Assembly (NCBI GenBank): GCA_965229545.1
Contig: OZ245887.1
Span: 930,001 to 994,000 of the forward strand
DNA: 64,000 nt
Source of the DNA: Megaera sp965229545
GTDB taxonomy: Bacteria > Pseudomonadota > Alphaproteobacteria > Rickettsiales > Rickettsiaceae
Direction of reading: 5' to 3'
Part shown: one piece after another, positions 1 through 9,394 of the stretch
Position numbering within the stretch: the first letter of the stretch is position 1
Layout of the letters: each line of letters starts with the position of its first letter
Translations under genes and position numbers: made by a program
The notes under the pieces: model-generated
Databases searched by the model: none
What the model saw: the letters and a program-made list of their open reading frames with translations, nothing else
What the model was told of the DNA's origin: nothing

Positions 1-1377
1 GCTAAAAATTCCCTAAATTTAGTAGAAGCAGGGTATAAAAAAGCTTTTGAAGCGCATATGGCTTTTACTGGCATAAAAAAAGAAGCAAAACAGCTTTTTA
101 GAAAAGTTCCAAAAGAATATTACACACCAGGTTTAGTATATCAATACGTCAGTTCTAGAAAGAATGAATTGCCTAAAAGTACCGAAATTGCAAGTTTAAT
201 AAATGCTGTAAAACATTACGGAATGCATGGAGATGATTTTTGGAAAGTCCAATGCTATCTAGCAAGAGAATATATTGAAAATAAACGTTTCAATGATGCT
301 TATATTATTTCTAGTATACATTTTGCCGAAAGCTCAGCAAATATTAGTGATACGGAATTTTTGTCCGGATGGTTGGCCCTTCGTTTTCTAAATAAACCAG
401 AACTAGCTATAAAGCATTTTAAGAAATTCGCTCAGGTAGTAAAAACTCCAATTAGTATATCAAGAGGGATGTATTGGTTAGGGAGAGCTTACGCAAAAAA
501 TGGCCAGAAAGAAGAAGCAAGAAAATTATATGAAAGAGCAGCTCACCAATTCGGCTACACATTTTATGGCCAAGTAGCAACTTTAGAAACTGGAGCAAAT
601 AAATTAAGGTTGCCGCCGAAAGTAACTACTGCTCATAAAAAAGATTATAACATAAAAAATAAGGATATATTAAGAGCAGCAAATCTGGTTAGTCAGTATG
701 GTAGCGGTAGCCTTGCTAAGGTTTATTTAGATGATTTAATTAATTCTGCCGAGGAAGAACAAGAGATATTAACAATTGCCCTTGCAACTAAGACTCCTAA
801 TGTCCATCATAAAGTTTGGCTATCAAGAACTGCTATGCAGAAGCATGTGTTTTTAGATCATTATTCATTTCCTGATCCTTATAAAATTGATCATTTACCA
901 ACAGAGAAAGCCCTTACTTACAGCATCATTAGGCAAGAATCTAGTTTTGAAAAGTCTGTCATTGCTCCGGATAAAGGAATGGGTTTAATGCAGCTTATGG
1001 AACCGACAGCTTGTGATACGGCTAAAAAACTAGCCATAAAATGTAATTTAAAAAATTTAACAAACGATGCCTATTACAATTTAACTTTAGGGAGTCATTA
1101 TTTAGCTGATATGCTAGAGGAACATAAAAATTATTATGTGCTTGCCATTGCCGCTTATAATGCCGGTCCTCACCGGGTAAAAAAATGGCTAGATTTGTAT
1201 GGTGACCTAAGAGAATTTAAAGATTTTCATCAAGCTATTGACTGGATTGAAAGTATACCTTTTTCTGTAACTCGAAACTACGTTCAAAGAGTTTTAGAAA
1301 ATTTGCAAATATATAGAGCAATTTTATACAAGGATGAAAAATTTAAATTAAAGCAAGACTTACTCGGTAAGAGATAG
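1..1377 (+). CDS. slt: Soluble lytic murein transglycosylase, 5' end outside window
   Basis: Periplasmic enzyme that cleaves the glycan strand of peptidoglycan, forming 1,6-anhydro-muramyl ends. The reading frame is open from base 1, with 19 codons before the first ATG at 58. Slt-type proteins are about 600 residues or more, so the true start lies upstream and the internal ATG is not the start. The N-terminal part is a helical repeat region (superhelical domain; WLGRAYAKNGQKEEARKLYE is TPR-like). The C-terminal GH23 domain holds the family motifs RQESSF (catalytic Glu encoded at 937-939), GLMQLMEPT and AIAAYNAGPHRVKKW. The stop is at 1375-1377 and bcp follows after 86 bp. Family assignment is secure from the ES / GLMQ / AAYNAGP motif order; substrate details are inferred from the family. 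Confidence 0.93.
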   Translation, partial: AKNSLNLVEAGYKKAFEAHMAFTGIKKEAKQLFRKVPKEYYTPGLVYQYVSSRKNELPKSTEIASLINAVKHYGMHGDDFWKVQCYLAREYIENKRFNDAYIISSIHFAESSANISDTEFLSGWLALRFLNKPELAIKHFKKFAQVVKTPISISRGMYWLGRAYAKNGQKEEARKLYERAAHQFGYTFYGQVATLETGANKLRLPPKVTTAHKKDYNIKNKDILRAANLVSQYGSGSLAKVYLDDLINSAEEEQEILTIALATKTPNVHHKVWLSRTAMQKHVFLDHYSFPDPYKIDHLPTEKALTYSIIRQESSFEKSVIAPDKGMGLMQLMEPTACDTAKKLAIKCNLKNLTNDAYYNLTLGSHYLADMLEEHKNYYVLAIAAYNAGPHRVKKWLDLYGDLREFKDFHQAIDWIESIPFSVTRNYVQRVLENLQIYRAILYKDEKFKLKQDLLGKR

Positions 1378-1463
1378 AGGCGAGGAAATAATTACTGGAA
1401 ATATTTAAATTTTAAATATACGCTTAAAGTTAAAAATTAACTAGGGAAATAGGAGGATTAAAA

Positions 1464-1937
1464 ATGAGTAAACTAAAAACAGGAGATAAAGCGCCTGAAT
1501 TTCTAGTAGAAATATCCCAGGATAAAAAAGTCAGTTTAGAAAATCTTAAAGGAAAATATGTCGTTTTATATTTCTATCCTAAAGATGATACACCGGGCTG
1601 TACACTTGAAGCAATAGATTTTAACGAGCTGCTAAACGAATTTAATTCATTAAATACAGTTGTTTTAGGAATCTCTAGGGATGATTTAAAATCTCACGGA
1701 AAATTTAAGGATAAATATAACCTTAAATTCAATTTTGGCTCAGATATAGATGGTCAAACTTGCTCTAAATATTCTGTGTGGGTTGAAAAATCCATGTTCG
1801 GCAAAAAATATATGGGCGTTAATAGAGCTACTTTTCTAATTAATCCAGAAGGAAAGATAGCTCATATTTGGTCAAAAGTTTCAGTAGAAGGTCACGCCCG
1901 AGAAGTACTAGATAAAATCAGAAGTTTATTGGTTTAA
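1464..1937 (+). CDS. bcp: Thiol peroxidase of the BCP/PrxQ family
   Basis: Reduces hydrogen peroxide and organic hydroperoxides using thioredoxin-type reductants in the cytoplasm. It has 157 residues, the usual size. The peroxidatic cysteine is Cys46 in DDTPGCTLEA, inside the thioredoxin-like fold. The E. coli-type resolving cysteine five residues later is absent (Ile51). The only other cysteine is Cys100 in DGQTCSKYSVW, so it is either a 1-Cys enzyme or uses an atypical partner. A strong Shine-Dalgarno AGGAGG lies about 7 bases before the ATG and fixes the start. A trxA gene (48579) in the same window could supply the reductant. Confidence 0.93.
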   Translation: MSKLKTGDKAPEFLVEISQDKKVSLENLKGKYVVLYFYPKDDTPGCTLEAIDFNELLNEFNSLNTVVLGISRDDLKSHGKFKDKYNLKFNFGSDIDGQTCSKYSVWVEKSMFGKKYMGVNRATFLINPEGKIAHIWSKVSVEGHAREVLDKIRSLLV

Positions 1938-2052
1938 TTTTTAACGGGTATTTACTGATTTATTTTAATAGGAAATAGGTGAGAATTGGGAGGTAATTAA
2001 AATTCCTCATTTACTTTGCAGTCTGGCATTTTATTAATCTTAGGAGGAACTT

Positions 2053-2469
2053 GTGAAATTAACTAAACAATTTGTAGAGAAATTATTCAAAAACTTGGAA
2101 AATGGACATCAGGAGGAATTCTTTTCGCAGGTTTCACCAAATGTGTTATGGGAGGTAATGGGTACCCATCCACTAGCTGGAGTTTATCATGGAAAGCAAG
2201 AATTCCTTGATCATACCTTTGTACGCTTAAAAAAACTGTTAAAAGGGGGTCAAGTATTAAAGGTAAGTAATATTTTGATAGCTGAGGATAAGACAATAGC
2301 TATAGTAGAAATGATTCAGCTATCTTATTCTATTAACGATAAACCATTTAACAATACGTATTGCTGGATAGTAAAATTTGAAAATGAGATTATTGTCCAC
2401 GTTAGAGCGTATTTAGATTCTGCACTGGTACAAGAATTAGTAAACGAAAACCCTATCAAAGCTAAATGA
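2053..2469 (+). CDS. SnoaL/NTF2-like domain protein
   Basis: A 138-residue single-domain protein that looks like the ketosteroid-isomerase/SnoaL branch of the NTF2-like fold: N-terminal helices, the segment PNVLWEVMGTHPLAGVYHGK, then strands ending in IIVHVRAYLDSALVQEL. Such proteins are small cytosolic enzymes or ligand-binding proteins, and no substrate can be read from the sequence. The start is GTG, chosen because TAGGAGGAAC sits directly upstream; no ATG fits. It stands alone between bcp and IS256 copy A, whose inverted repeat begins 33 bases after the stop. Confidence 0.7.
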   Translation: MKLTKQFVEKLFKNLENGHQEEFFSQVSPNVLWEVMGTHPLAGVYHGKQEFLDHTFVRLKKLLKGGQVLKVSNILIAEDKTIAIVEMIQLSYSINDKPFNNTYCWIVKFENEIIVHVRAYLDSALVQELVNENPIKAK

Positions 2470-2502
2470 GTAATTAGGCGAAGGAATGTTTACATAAACA
2501 AG

Positions 2503-3839
2503 GAGTCAATCATTTATTTTGTGTAAGTTGTTGTATTTTTTAATTCCAGTAAATCATGCCTAAAATCCCCGCATAAAATTTCAAATTGATTCAATGCCAA
2601 AGACCAATTTTTAATCGGCATGGTCCATTTTTGGCAGCATTTTTTAGAGCCAAAAATACGATTTTTAAAATAGACTTATCATCTGGAAAAACCCCTTTAT
2701 TGTTGATGATTTTTCTGATTTGACGATTTATCGATTCTATCGCATTGGTAGTATAAATTACCCGCCTAATCTCATCAGGAAAAGCAAAAAGAGGAATAAT
2801 CCCGCTCCAATTCCTTTGCCAAATATCAGAGATCACAGGATATTTATTATCCCATTTAGCAGCAAACGATTTTAGCTCCAGATATCCTATTTCTTCGCTG
2901 TTTGCAGTGTAAATCCTTATAAGAAACATATTTTACAGAATTCCTCGCCATATGTACTATACAGAGTTGTACAATCGTATTAGGATAAATGCTATTTATG
3001 GCTTCAGGAAAGCCTTTTAATCCATCAACGCATGCTACATATATCTGTTTTATCCCTCTGTTCTTTAGCTCAGTTACAACCTGCATCCAAAACTTGGAAC
3101 CTTCATTTTTACCGACCCAGATCCCCAGTAATTCCTTTTTCCTTTCCATGTTAACACCTATTGCAAGATATACCGCTTTGTTAATTACTGTATGATTATC
3201 CCTTGCTTTAACGTGTATGCAATCCAAATATAATATTGGATATACATCGTCTAGGGACCTGTTTTGCCATGTAGTAACTTCTTCTATTACTCCGTCAGTG
3301 ACAGTTGATATAAGGTCCTTAGAAATATTGGTCTGGTATATCTCCTCTAAATGGCCCTGTATCTCACTGACAGTCATCCCTCTTGCATATAGTGAAATCA
3401 CTTTATCATCAAAACCACTAAATCTCCTAACTCCTTCAGGAATCAATTGAGGTTCAAATTCTCCTTCCCTGTCCCTCGAAATATCTACGGTAATCTGATG
3501 ACCGTCATCATCTATAATCGTTTTTTCATAACTGCCGTTGCGACGATTATTATCGCTCTTGATTATCTTACTATGTTTAGAATAACCTAGATCGTGTTCT
3601 AATTCACTTTCAAGAATTCTCTCTACTATTTGCTTTTTAAGTTTATTAAATAATCCACCCGCGACCAAATAATTCAGATGGATCTGCTTTTGATAGTAAT
3701 TCTTCGACTAATTTAGTATTTATATCTACTTCTTTTTCTGCTAATTTTTTAGCCATTTTTTCCTCTGTATTTAAATTGCTTTTTTATAGTATCTTCTACT
3801 ATATCCTTTTGCAACTTACACAAACTATATGACAGACTC
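2503..3839 (-). mobile_element. IS256-family element, copy A (damaged)
   Basis: The element is bounded by imperfect 28-bp inverted repeats beginning GAGTC (24 of 28 positions match between the two ends), each running into GTGTAAGTTG. It is 1337 bp against 1370 bp for copy C. The 33-bp difference is a 32-bp deletion in the transposase gene between two copies of AAGGATTTA, plus one lost base in the run after GGTCC near 2632. The bases flanking the two ends do not match, so no target duplication is visible. Almost every other position equals copy C, implying recent spread followed by quick decay. Confidence 0.85.
2514..3756 (-). pseudogene. IS256-family (Mutator) transposase, frameshifted
   Basis: Relic of a DDE transposase of about 424 residues. 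The intended start is the ATG complementary to 3754-3756. An extra G in GGGTGG near 3660 shifts the frame about 28 codons in, exactly as in copies B and C. The 32-bp deletion near 2917 and the lost base near 2632 then break the C-terminal third. Visible DDE residues are in YLDCIHVKARDN, VACVDGLKGF and TTNAIESINRQIRK. Not expected to be functional. Confidence 0.85.
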
Positions 3840-3861
3840 GATACTTTTGTACGGGATTTAA

Positions 3862-5175
3862 TTAATTCTCAAAGTTTGTGGTATTAGATCCTATTTTCTT
3901 TAACTCTTCTTCTTTCAGCTCTATTACTTCAGATTTACCGGTAATTAATTGATATCGTGATAAGTGTATTTGCTTTTTATCAAAATCAGATTCTATACCT
4001 AAATTAGCTATATTTTTTGCTTTTGATAGAAAATTCCTATTAAATGAAGCGGCAAATCTATCATAATTTCCGACTAAACTGGAGATGTTAGAACCTAGTT
4101 TTGCTGAATGTTCAGCTAGAGAAGAAATGGAATTAATAAGCTTTTTTACTTCTTCAATAATTTCTAAATTATTATGGAGCATTAAATTCTCTGCAATTTG
4201 GAATTTAGCAAATGATAACATGTTCATAAGACCGGCAGGACCTACTGGAAAAATATTTAAATTCCATGCTTTACTTAAAAATTCACTATCTGCTTCAACT
4301 ATTTTTTCAATTGCATGTTCACTAGGCAAGAACATAAGTGTAATAACATTAGCATATTTTCTTTTGCTTGTTAGGTTGGCTTCTAGCTTTATGCCTTTAG
4401 CATAATCTTTACTGGCTAGGGATTTTAAGTGAAAGTTCATCGTTTTTACTAATCGGTTTGTATCTTCTGATTCATCTATTAAAAACTTCGAAGCTTTGGC
4501 GTCAATAATCATAATATTATCGGAAGGAAGAAAAATTACAGCATCTGGCCTTAGTGTACTATTATTTTCCGTATTGAGATTATATTGCATGGAAAAATCC
4601 AAACCGTTTTTCAAACCAGAAGCTTTCAGTATATTTTCTAAAGTAATTTCTGCTAATTTGCCGGCACCAGAGGGAGAGAGTAGAGAATTCTTAATTAGAT
4701 CGACAGTATCTTGGGATTTTTCAATATCACGCTTAAGAGAACCAACCATATTAACTATTCTTTCGAATTCGCTGTTAAACTTTTCAGCGGTTATCTTGAT
4801 ATTTTCCTCTGATAGTTTCCGATTGCCTTCAGTTTCTGTTTTGTGGAGTTCTATAAGCTGTTTTGATAAATCATTTCCTAGTTCAAATAATGCAGCTTTT
4901 GTGAGTTCTTGAGATTTTTTAGTAATATTTTCAAAATCACTGATTAACTTTTCCTGCTGCTGAACTTTAGCGGATATTTGCTCAATATATTTGATGTTTT
5001 TGATCTTTTCATTAATAGCAACTTCGTATTTAATGGTTAAATCCCGCAGTGTTTTATTTTTCTCATCCAATAAAATTTCTAGCAAGTTTATTTTTGATTT
5101 ATTAACTATGTATTTATAGAGCAGAAAAATGCTTATTAAAGCGGATATCGCTAAGATCAAAGGAATGATGGGCAT
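3862..5175 (-). CDS. rmuC: RmuC-family DNA recombination protein
   Basis: RmuC proteins are nuclease-fold proteins that limit recombination between inverted repeats. The 437-residue product starts with one membrane segment (PLILAISALISIFLLYKYIV, about residues 4-24). A long coiled coil follows to about residue 150. The conserved RmuC core comes next, including SPSGAGKLAEITLENIL, LRPDAVIFLPSDNIMIIDAKAS and the segment FLPSEHAIEKIVE. The Asp and the D-A-K of IIDAKAS match the PD-(D/E)XK-like active site of the family. It ends 22 bp from IS256 copy A. It is intact and isolated, with no partner gene adjacent. Confidence 0.9.
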   Translation of the reverse strand: MPIIPLILAISALISIFLLYKYIVNKSKINLLEILLDEKNKTLRDLTIKYEVAINEKIKNIKYIEQISAKVQQQEKLISDFENITKKSQELTKAALFELGNDLSKQLIELHKTETEGNRKLSEENIKITAEKFNSEFERIVNMVGSLKRDIEKSQDTVDLIKNSLLSPSGAGKLAEITLENILKASGLKNGLDFSMQYNLNTENNSTLRPDAVIFLPSDNIMIIDAKASKFLIDESEDTNRLVKTMNFHLKSLASKDYAKGIKLEANLTSKRKYANVITLMFLPSEHAIEKIVEADSEFLSKAWNLNIFPVGPAGLMNMLSFAKFQIAENLMLHNNLEIIEEVKKLINSISSLAEHSAKLGSNISSLVGNYDRFAASFNRNFLSKAKNIANLGIESDFDKKQIHLSRYQLITGKSEVIELKEEELKKIGSNTTNFEN

Positions 5176-6067
5176 AGTTTATTAATTCATATAATGTATT
5201 ATGGTTTTCAATAATTTTTATTATTCCCTGTTCTTTAGAATAAAAATAAGAGAGAATTACTAGAATTAGCTTTTTTATGCTACTGGTAAAACTGTTTGAC
5301 ATAACCCGGTACTTTTTATTTACTATAAACAATTTTTTAGAAAAGGGTAAGTTATTGCAATAAATAATTTAATACTTACTCAGCTTTTGTTTTAAATAGA
5401 ACAGGCTTTTGAGCAAAACTTTGCGTTATATATTGGATACTATTTGAAATATTCTTAAATATAATTTTAAAAGTCTTTACTTAGAAGAGATCATTTATTT
5501 TTGAAAATATGTTTTTTCTAGCCCTCTTTAACATCATAGACCGCTTTTGAACAGATTAATTTGTTTATATTGAGCATTCTAAATATAATAATCTAGGAAA
5601 AATGATTGCATGCTAATCACTTATGATTTATTTACTTTACTAGGTTTGTTTCTTCTACGGTGATATTTATCATTTGCAACTTAGATGCTTTGGTTTGGTC
5701 GTAGCTATATCAATATATGAAGCTCAAAATAACTGGCTATATAAACAACATATTTATGCGTTTATTACATTAGTTTTAGCATCGATTTTTTCTGAATTAT
5801 TCGATAGTTATTTACATATAGTTAATAACCAAGTGATGGAGGCCTTGGTTAAATTATCCTTTTCGTTGGTGATTTTTATAAATTTAATGGGTGAATTATA
5901 TTAATGCTGTAATTATGTTCGTATATTCTATTCTCTCTTTTAATAAAAATTGATTTTAATATATTCACCCGCAATTAATTTTTAAGCTAGTTAATATTAC
6001 ATTTACTAATATCATGACGTTCTGCTACTAGTTCGTTTTATCTGCAAGATGTTTTGGCAGTAATTCT
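5176..6067. other. Gene-poor stretch between rmuC and fabI
   Basis: No convincing gene in about 890 bases. A 76-codon frame opening at a TTG near 5674 (two hydrophobic stretches, no ribosome site) and a 72-codon minus-strand frame overlapping the rmuC start can be read, but neither has a good start or recognisable motif. The plus-strand frame continues upstream to 5644 and may be a decayed membrane-protein remnant. The rest is AT-rich with no tRNA-like structure. Confidence 0.5.
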
Positions 6068-6865
6068 CTAGGAATTGTTAAAACTCATACCCATAATATT
6101 GTAACCGCAGTCAACATATTGAATTTCACCTGTTACCCCAGAACTAAGATCGCTGAGCATGTAAAGTGCTGCTCCTGCGACGTCTTGTTGGGTTGTATTT
6201 CTTTTAAGAGGAGAGGTATCAGCGTGTATTTTTAGCATTGTTTTGAAATCGCCAATAGCACTGGAAGCAAGAGTTTTAATAGGGCCTGCGGAAATAGCAT
6301 TTACCCGAATATTATTTGATCCCATATCATTGGCTAGATATTTTACACTCGTCTCGAGTGCTGCTTTTGTAACTCCCATAACATTATAGTACGGTATGAC
6401 TTTTTCTGCCCCGTAGTAACTAAGTGTAATAATATTACCTCCGTCAGTCATAAGAGGTTCTACTCTTTTAGCAAGGGCAGTTAAAGAATAGCAAGAAATG
6501 TTCATTGCATTTAAGAAATTGGCTAAAGAAGTGTCAATATACCTGCCTCGTAATTCTTCTTTATCGGAAAACGCAATAGCATGTACCAGAAAATCAACCT
6601 TCCCCCATTTGTCCTTAACGGATTTAAATAGGCTATCCATCGATTTCTCATTTGTTACATCACATTCTAAAATGAATTTACAATCTATTTCTTCGGCAAG
6701 TGATACAACCCTTTTCTGTAAAATTTCGCTCGGATAGGTAAGGGCAATCTCTGCACCGTGAGCTTTGGCAAGTTGTGCTATTGCCCATGAGATTGATAGA
6801 TTATTAGCCACACCTGTAATTATTCCTTTTTTACCTTTTAATAATCCAGTTTGAACTTCTTTCAT
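6068..6865 (-). CDS. fabI: Enoyl-[acyl-carrier-protein] reductase (NADH)
   Basis: Catalyses the last reduction of the fatty-acid elongation cycle (trans-2-enoyl-ACP to acyl-ACP). It has 265 residues, normal for FabI. The N-terminal GIITGVANNLSISWAIAQ is the FabI version of the Rossmann nucleotide motif. The divergent SDR active site is seen in SYYGAEKVIPYYNVMGVTK, with the Tyr-x6-Lys pair (Y-NVMGVT-K). VDCGYNIMGM is the typical C-terminal segment. It is divergently transcribed from lnt across a 56-bp gap, so both promoters must lie in that short interval. Intact. Confidence 0.96.
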   Translation of the reverse strand: MKEVQTGLLKGKKGIITGVANNLSISWAIAQLAKAHGAEIALTYPSEILQKRVVSLAEEIDCKFILECDVTNEKSMDSLFKSVKDKWGKVDFLVHAIAFSDKEELRGRYIDTSLANFLNAMNISCYSLTALAKRVEPLMTDGGNIITLSYYGAEKVIPYYNVMGVTKAALETSVKYLANDMGSNNIRVNAISAGPIKTLASSAIGDFKTMLKIHADTSPLKRNTTQQDVAGAALYMLSDLSSGVTGEIQYVDCGYNIMGMSFNNS

Positions 6866-6921
6866 TTAGAACCTCTTTTTTTATTTTCAAAATAGTAATA
6901 AGTGCTATTTTATATACTCGA

Positions 6922-8466
6922 ATGAATAAATCTACAAATTCTTTAATGATATTATCAAATAAGCTGTCTTCTTTATTTGCTGGAATAATTTGCGGGTTGT
7001 GTTTTGCTCCGGTGTTTTTTTTACCAGGAATATTTTGTATATCATTACTAATTGCTCAAATTAAAATTTCAAAGACCAGATTTGAAGCTATAAAATTTGC
7101 CTATATATTTGGGTTTGGTTTTTATTTATCAACTTTATATTGGATAAGTTTTGCCCTTGGCGTTTATATCGACCAATTTTGGTGGGCGATTCCTTTTGCT
7201 TTATTTGGTCTTCCCGCTTTTATGGCAATTTTTACATCTCTAATTGCCTTAATTTCCTGGCAACTACGAGACAGTAAAATTTATCATTTCTTTTTTTGTT
7301 GTATTTGGGTTTTTATAGAATGGATAATTTCCTGGATATTTACAGGATTACCTTGGGCGTTAATAGGTTATGCTTTCTCCAATTGGCTTATATTAATACA
7401 ATTTGCTAGTATTTTTGGGGTATTCGGTCTTAGTTTTGTTGGAGTTTATATAGCTTCGAGTCCCTATAATTTTCTTTTAACTAAAGCTAATAGTGAAAAA
7501 AAAGATTTTTACTCGATGGTAATAACTTCTGTAATTGTACTAATTTCTATTGTAATTTATGGTTATCTAAGATTAGAAGCTAATCCTACGGAATATACTA
7601 ATATATCAGCAAGGCTTGTACAGCCTTCAATTCCGCAGACTGCAAAATGGGAAGCAGAAGAAATCTGGCAGAATTTAGATAAGCATATTGCACTTTCAAA
7701 AAAAGATGGAACTCCAAATCTAATAATTTGGTCAGAAGCAGCTTTAACTGTGCCTTATCATATTAAACCGGTAATGCAGGCGATTTTGTCTGTTTTTTCA
7801 AATGATGAACAAATCTTGTTAACAGGGGGAGTAAGCGATAATAACAAAGAAGGTGATAATCTTGAATTATATTCTTCCTTAATCGGCATAAATAGAGATT
7901 CTGATAAAATTTTTGAATACCATAAAGCACATTTAGTTCCTTTTGGAGAATATATACCCTTTAAAAATATTTTACCTTTAAAAAAAATTACTCCCGGTTT
8001 AATGGACTATACGCAAGGTACGAGAAAATCTGTAGTTATAAAAAAATTTGACCTTGCTATTTTGCCTTTAATATGTTACGAGGCAATTTTTCCTTATGAA
8101 GTTAGAGTATCTAATCAGTTCGTTGATCTATTTGTTAACGTTACAAACGATACGTGGTATGGTAATTCTTCAGGTCCTTACCAGCACCTTGAAATTAGTA
8201 GAATGCGTGCAGTTGAGAACGGTTTGCCGATGCTCCGCGTGGCAAATAATGGTATAAGTGCATTTATTGATCCGGTAGGTAGAATTTTATTAAAAACGGA
8301 GCTAAATCAGGTAACGGTATTAGACAGTTATGTACCAAAAAAATTGTCTAGCAAGACATTTTTTTCAAAATATAACCTCTCTTTAATGTTATTAGAGGTG
8401 TTGAGCGTGTTAATATTGCAATTATTCGTTAAATTCTGCATTTATTTCTTTACTAAAAACCATTAA
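6922..8466 (+). CDS. lnt: Apolipoprotein N-acyltransferase
   Basis: Inner-membrane enzyme that adds the third acyl chain to the N-terminal cysteine of lipoproteins. It has 514 residues: several N-terminal membrane segments (to about residue 220), then a periplasmic nitrilase-like domain. The Glu-Lys-Cys triad is visible as Glu272 (WSEAAL), Lys335 (HKAHLVPFGEYIPF) and Cys385 (LPLICYEAIFP). One C-terminal membrane helix follows (LLEVLSVLILQLFV). The lipoproteins in this window (BamB-like, BamF-like) would be substrates. A second in-frame ATG nine codons in is a possible alternative start. Confidence 0.95.
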   Translation: MNKSTNSLMILSNKLSSLFAGIICGLCFAPVFFLPGIFCISLLIAQIKISKTRFEAIKFAYIFGFGFYLSTLYWISFALGVYIDQFWWAIPFALFGLPAFMAIFTSLIALISWQLRDSKIYHFFFCCIWVFIEWIISWIFTGLPWALIGYAFSNWLILIQFASIFGVFGLSFVGVYIASSPYNFLLTKANSEKKDFYSMVITSVIVLISIVIYGYLRLEANPTEYTNISARLVQPSIPQTAKWEAEEIWQNLDKHIALSKKDGTPNLIIWSEAALTVPYHIKPVMQAILSVFSNDEQILLTGGVSDNNKEGDNLELYSSLIGINRDSDKIFEYHKAHLVPFGEYIPFKNILPLKKITPGLMDYTQGTRKSVVIKKFDLAILPLICYEAIFPYEVRVSNQFVDLFVNVTNDTWYGNSSGPYQHLEISRMRAVENGLPMLRVANNGISAFIDPVGRILLKTELNQVTVLDSYVPKKLSSKTFFSKYNLSLMLLEVLSVLILQLFVKFCIYFFTKNH

Positions 8467-8525
8467 ACCAATTGCTGAGAATTATTGAAGATGCTTAACT
8501 TAAATTCATGGTTATTTTTTCGTAA

Positions 8526-8546
8526 TGCGTCAAAGGGTTTGACGCA
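8526..8546. terminator. 9-bp hairpin between lnt and the XRE regulator
   Basis: TGCGTCAAA, three bases, TTTGACGCA: a perfect 9-bp inverted repeat with a short loop, 60 bases after the lnt stop and 37 before the next start. The downstream T-run is weak (TTTTAATTTTT starts about 9 bases on), so it may be an lnt terminator or an operator for the adjacent helix-turn-helix gene. Confidence 0.5.
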
Positions 8547-8582
8547 CTAGTTGGTTTTAATTTTTAAGGTATTTATCAAAAA

Positions 8583-9011
8583 ATGTCAGATAATAATAGT
8601 AATTACAAAAAAGAAAGTAAGGGAAGGGCAGATGACATAGACCGTTTAGTTAGCAAGCGTTTAAAAACGAGGAGGATAATGCTGGGTCTGAGCCAACAGG
8701 ACTTGGGTGCTGCAGTTGATGTAAGTATTCAACAAGTACAGAAATACGAAAAAGCTTCAAATCGTATTTCCAGCGGTAAATTATTTACCTTTGCTAAATT
8801 CTTGAAAGTACCTGTAAGTTACTTCTTTGAACAGAATGATACTAATAACGTAGTGAGCAATGTTTTTGCTGAAGAGAATGAAAAATATACTGTTGAGGAT
8901 AAGGATCCTATATCGGAAAAGGAAATTATCACCTTAATCAAAGCTTTCAGCGAAATTAAAAATTCCCAAAGCCGCAAAAAAATCACTGAGCTTGTCAGAA
9001 CAATGAGCTGA
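8583..9011 (+). CDS. XRE-family helix-turn-helix regulator
   Basis: A 142-residue DNA-binding protein. Residues about 20-78 form a Cro/CI-type domain: VSKRLKTRRIMLGLSQQDLG, then VSIQQVQKYEKASNRISSGK as the recognition region. The C-terminal half is acidic and ends in a helix (EKEIITLIKAFSEIKNSQSRKKITELV). This layout matches the small XRE regulators found throughout Alphaproteobacteria, single-copy in many Rickettsiales. No obvious ribosome site precedes the ATG. Regulated genes are unknown; the palindrome at 8526-8546 is a possible autoregulatory site. Confidence 0.85.
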   Translation: MSDNNSNYKKESKGRADDIDRLVSKRLKTRRIMLGLSQQDLGAAVDVSIQQVQKYEKASNRISSGKLFTFAKFLKVPVSYFFEQNDTNNVVSNVFAEENEKYTVEDKDPISEKEIITLIKAFSEIKNSQSRKKITELVRTMS

Positions 9012-9145
9012 TAGATGTAGTAACTGGCTTAAATTGCTTGTGGTTTACTATTGTTTTAAGCCAGTTGTGTTATTTTACAGTTCTATGAGGTAAATTTGTT
9101 TATTGATTTATAGGATCTTTTTTGTTATAAAGCACTTGGAGTATT

Positions 9146-9230
9146 GCGGTCGTGGCGAAATGGTAGACGCGCAGCGTTGAGGTCGCTGTTCTGATAAGGA
9201 GTGGAAGTTCGAATCTTCTCGACCGCACCA
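9146..9230 (+). tRNA. tRNA-Leu (anticodon GAG)
   Basis: Full cloverleaf: acceptor GCGGTCG pairs with CGACCGC, followed by ACCA, so the CCA is encoded. The anticodon stem CAGCG/CGCTG encloses loop TTGAGGT, giving anticodon GAG (reads CUC/CUU). The T loop is TTCGAAT, and the long variable arm is that expected of a class II leucine tRNA. It stands alone between two protein genes. Confidence 0.95.
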
Positions 9231-9394
9231 CTACTTAGCTTATATACGTTTTCCAATCTCCAGGTAAAATTAATATCATACTAATTAAAAAGCAGTAATT
9301 ACTTCGCTAAAGGGGACAAAAAATATCTTTGCGAATATTAGAACATGCTTTTCTGGAAGAAAAACTGCTTTATTCTTATTATGAGAGTTTTTTG

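Noticed and set aside
2503..3839. Target-site duplication for IS256 copies
   Set aside because: An 8-9 bp duplication was sought at the ends of copies A and C and across copies; none matches, so none is claimed.
5114..5332. 72-codon minus-strand frame overlapping the rmuC start
   Set aside because: It overlaps rmuC, has no recognisable motif and no ribosome site, and its composition is that of AT-rich spacer.
5674..5904. 76-codon plus-strand frame with two hydrophobic stretches
   Set aside because: The start is a TTG without a ribosome site and there is no hairpin or neighbour to support it; kept only as a possible remnant in the gene-poor stretch entry.
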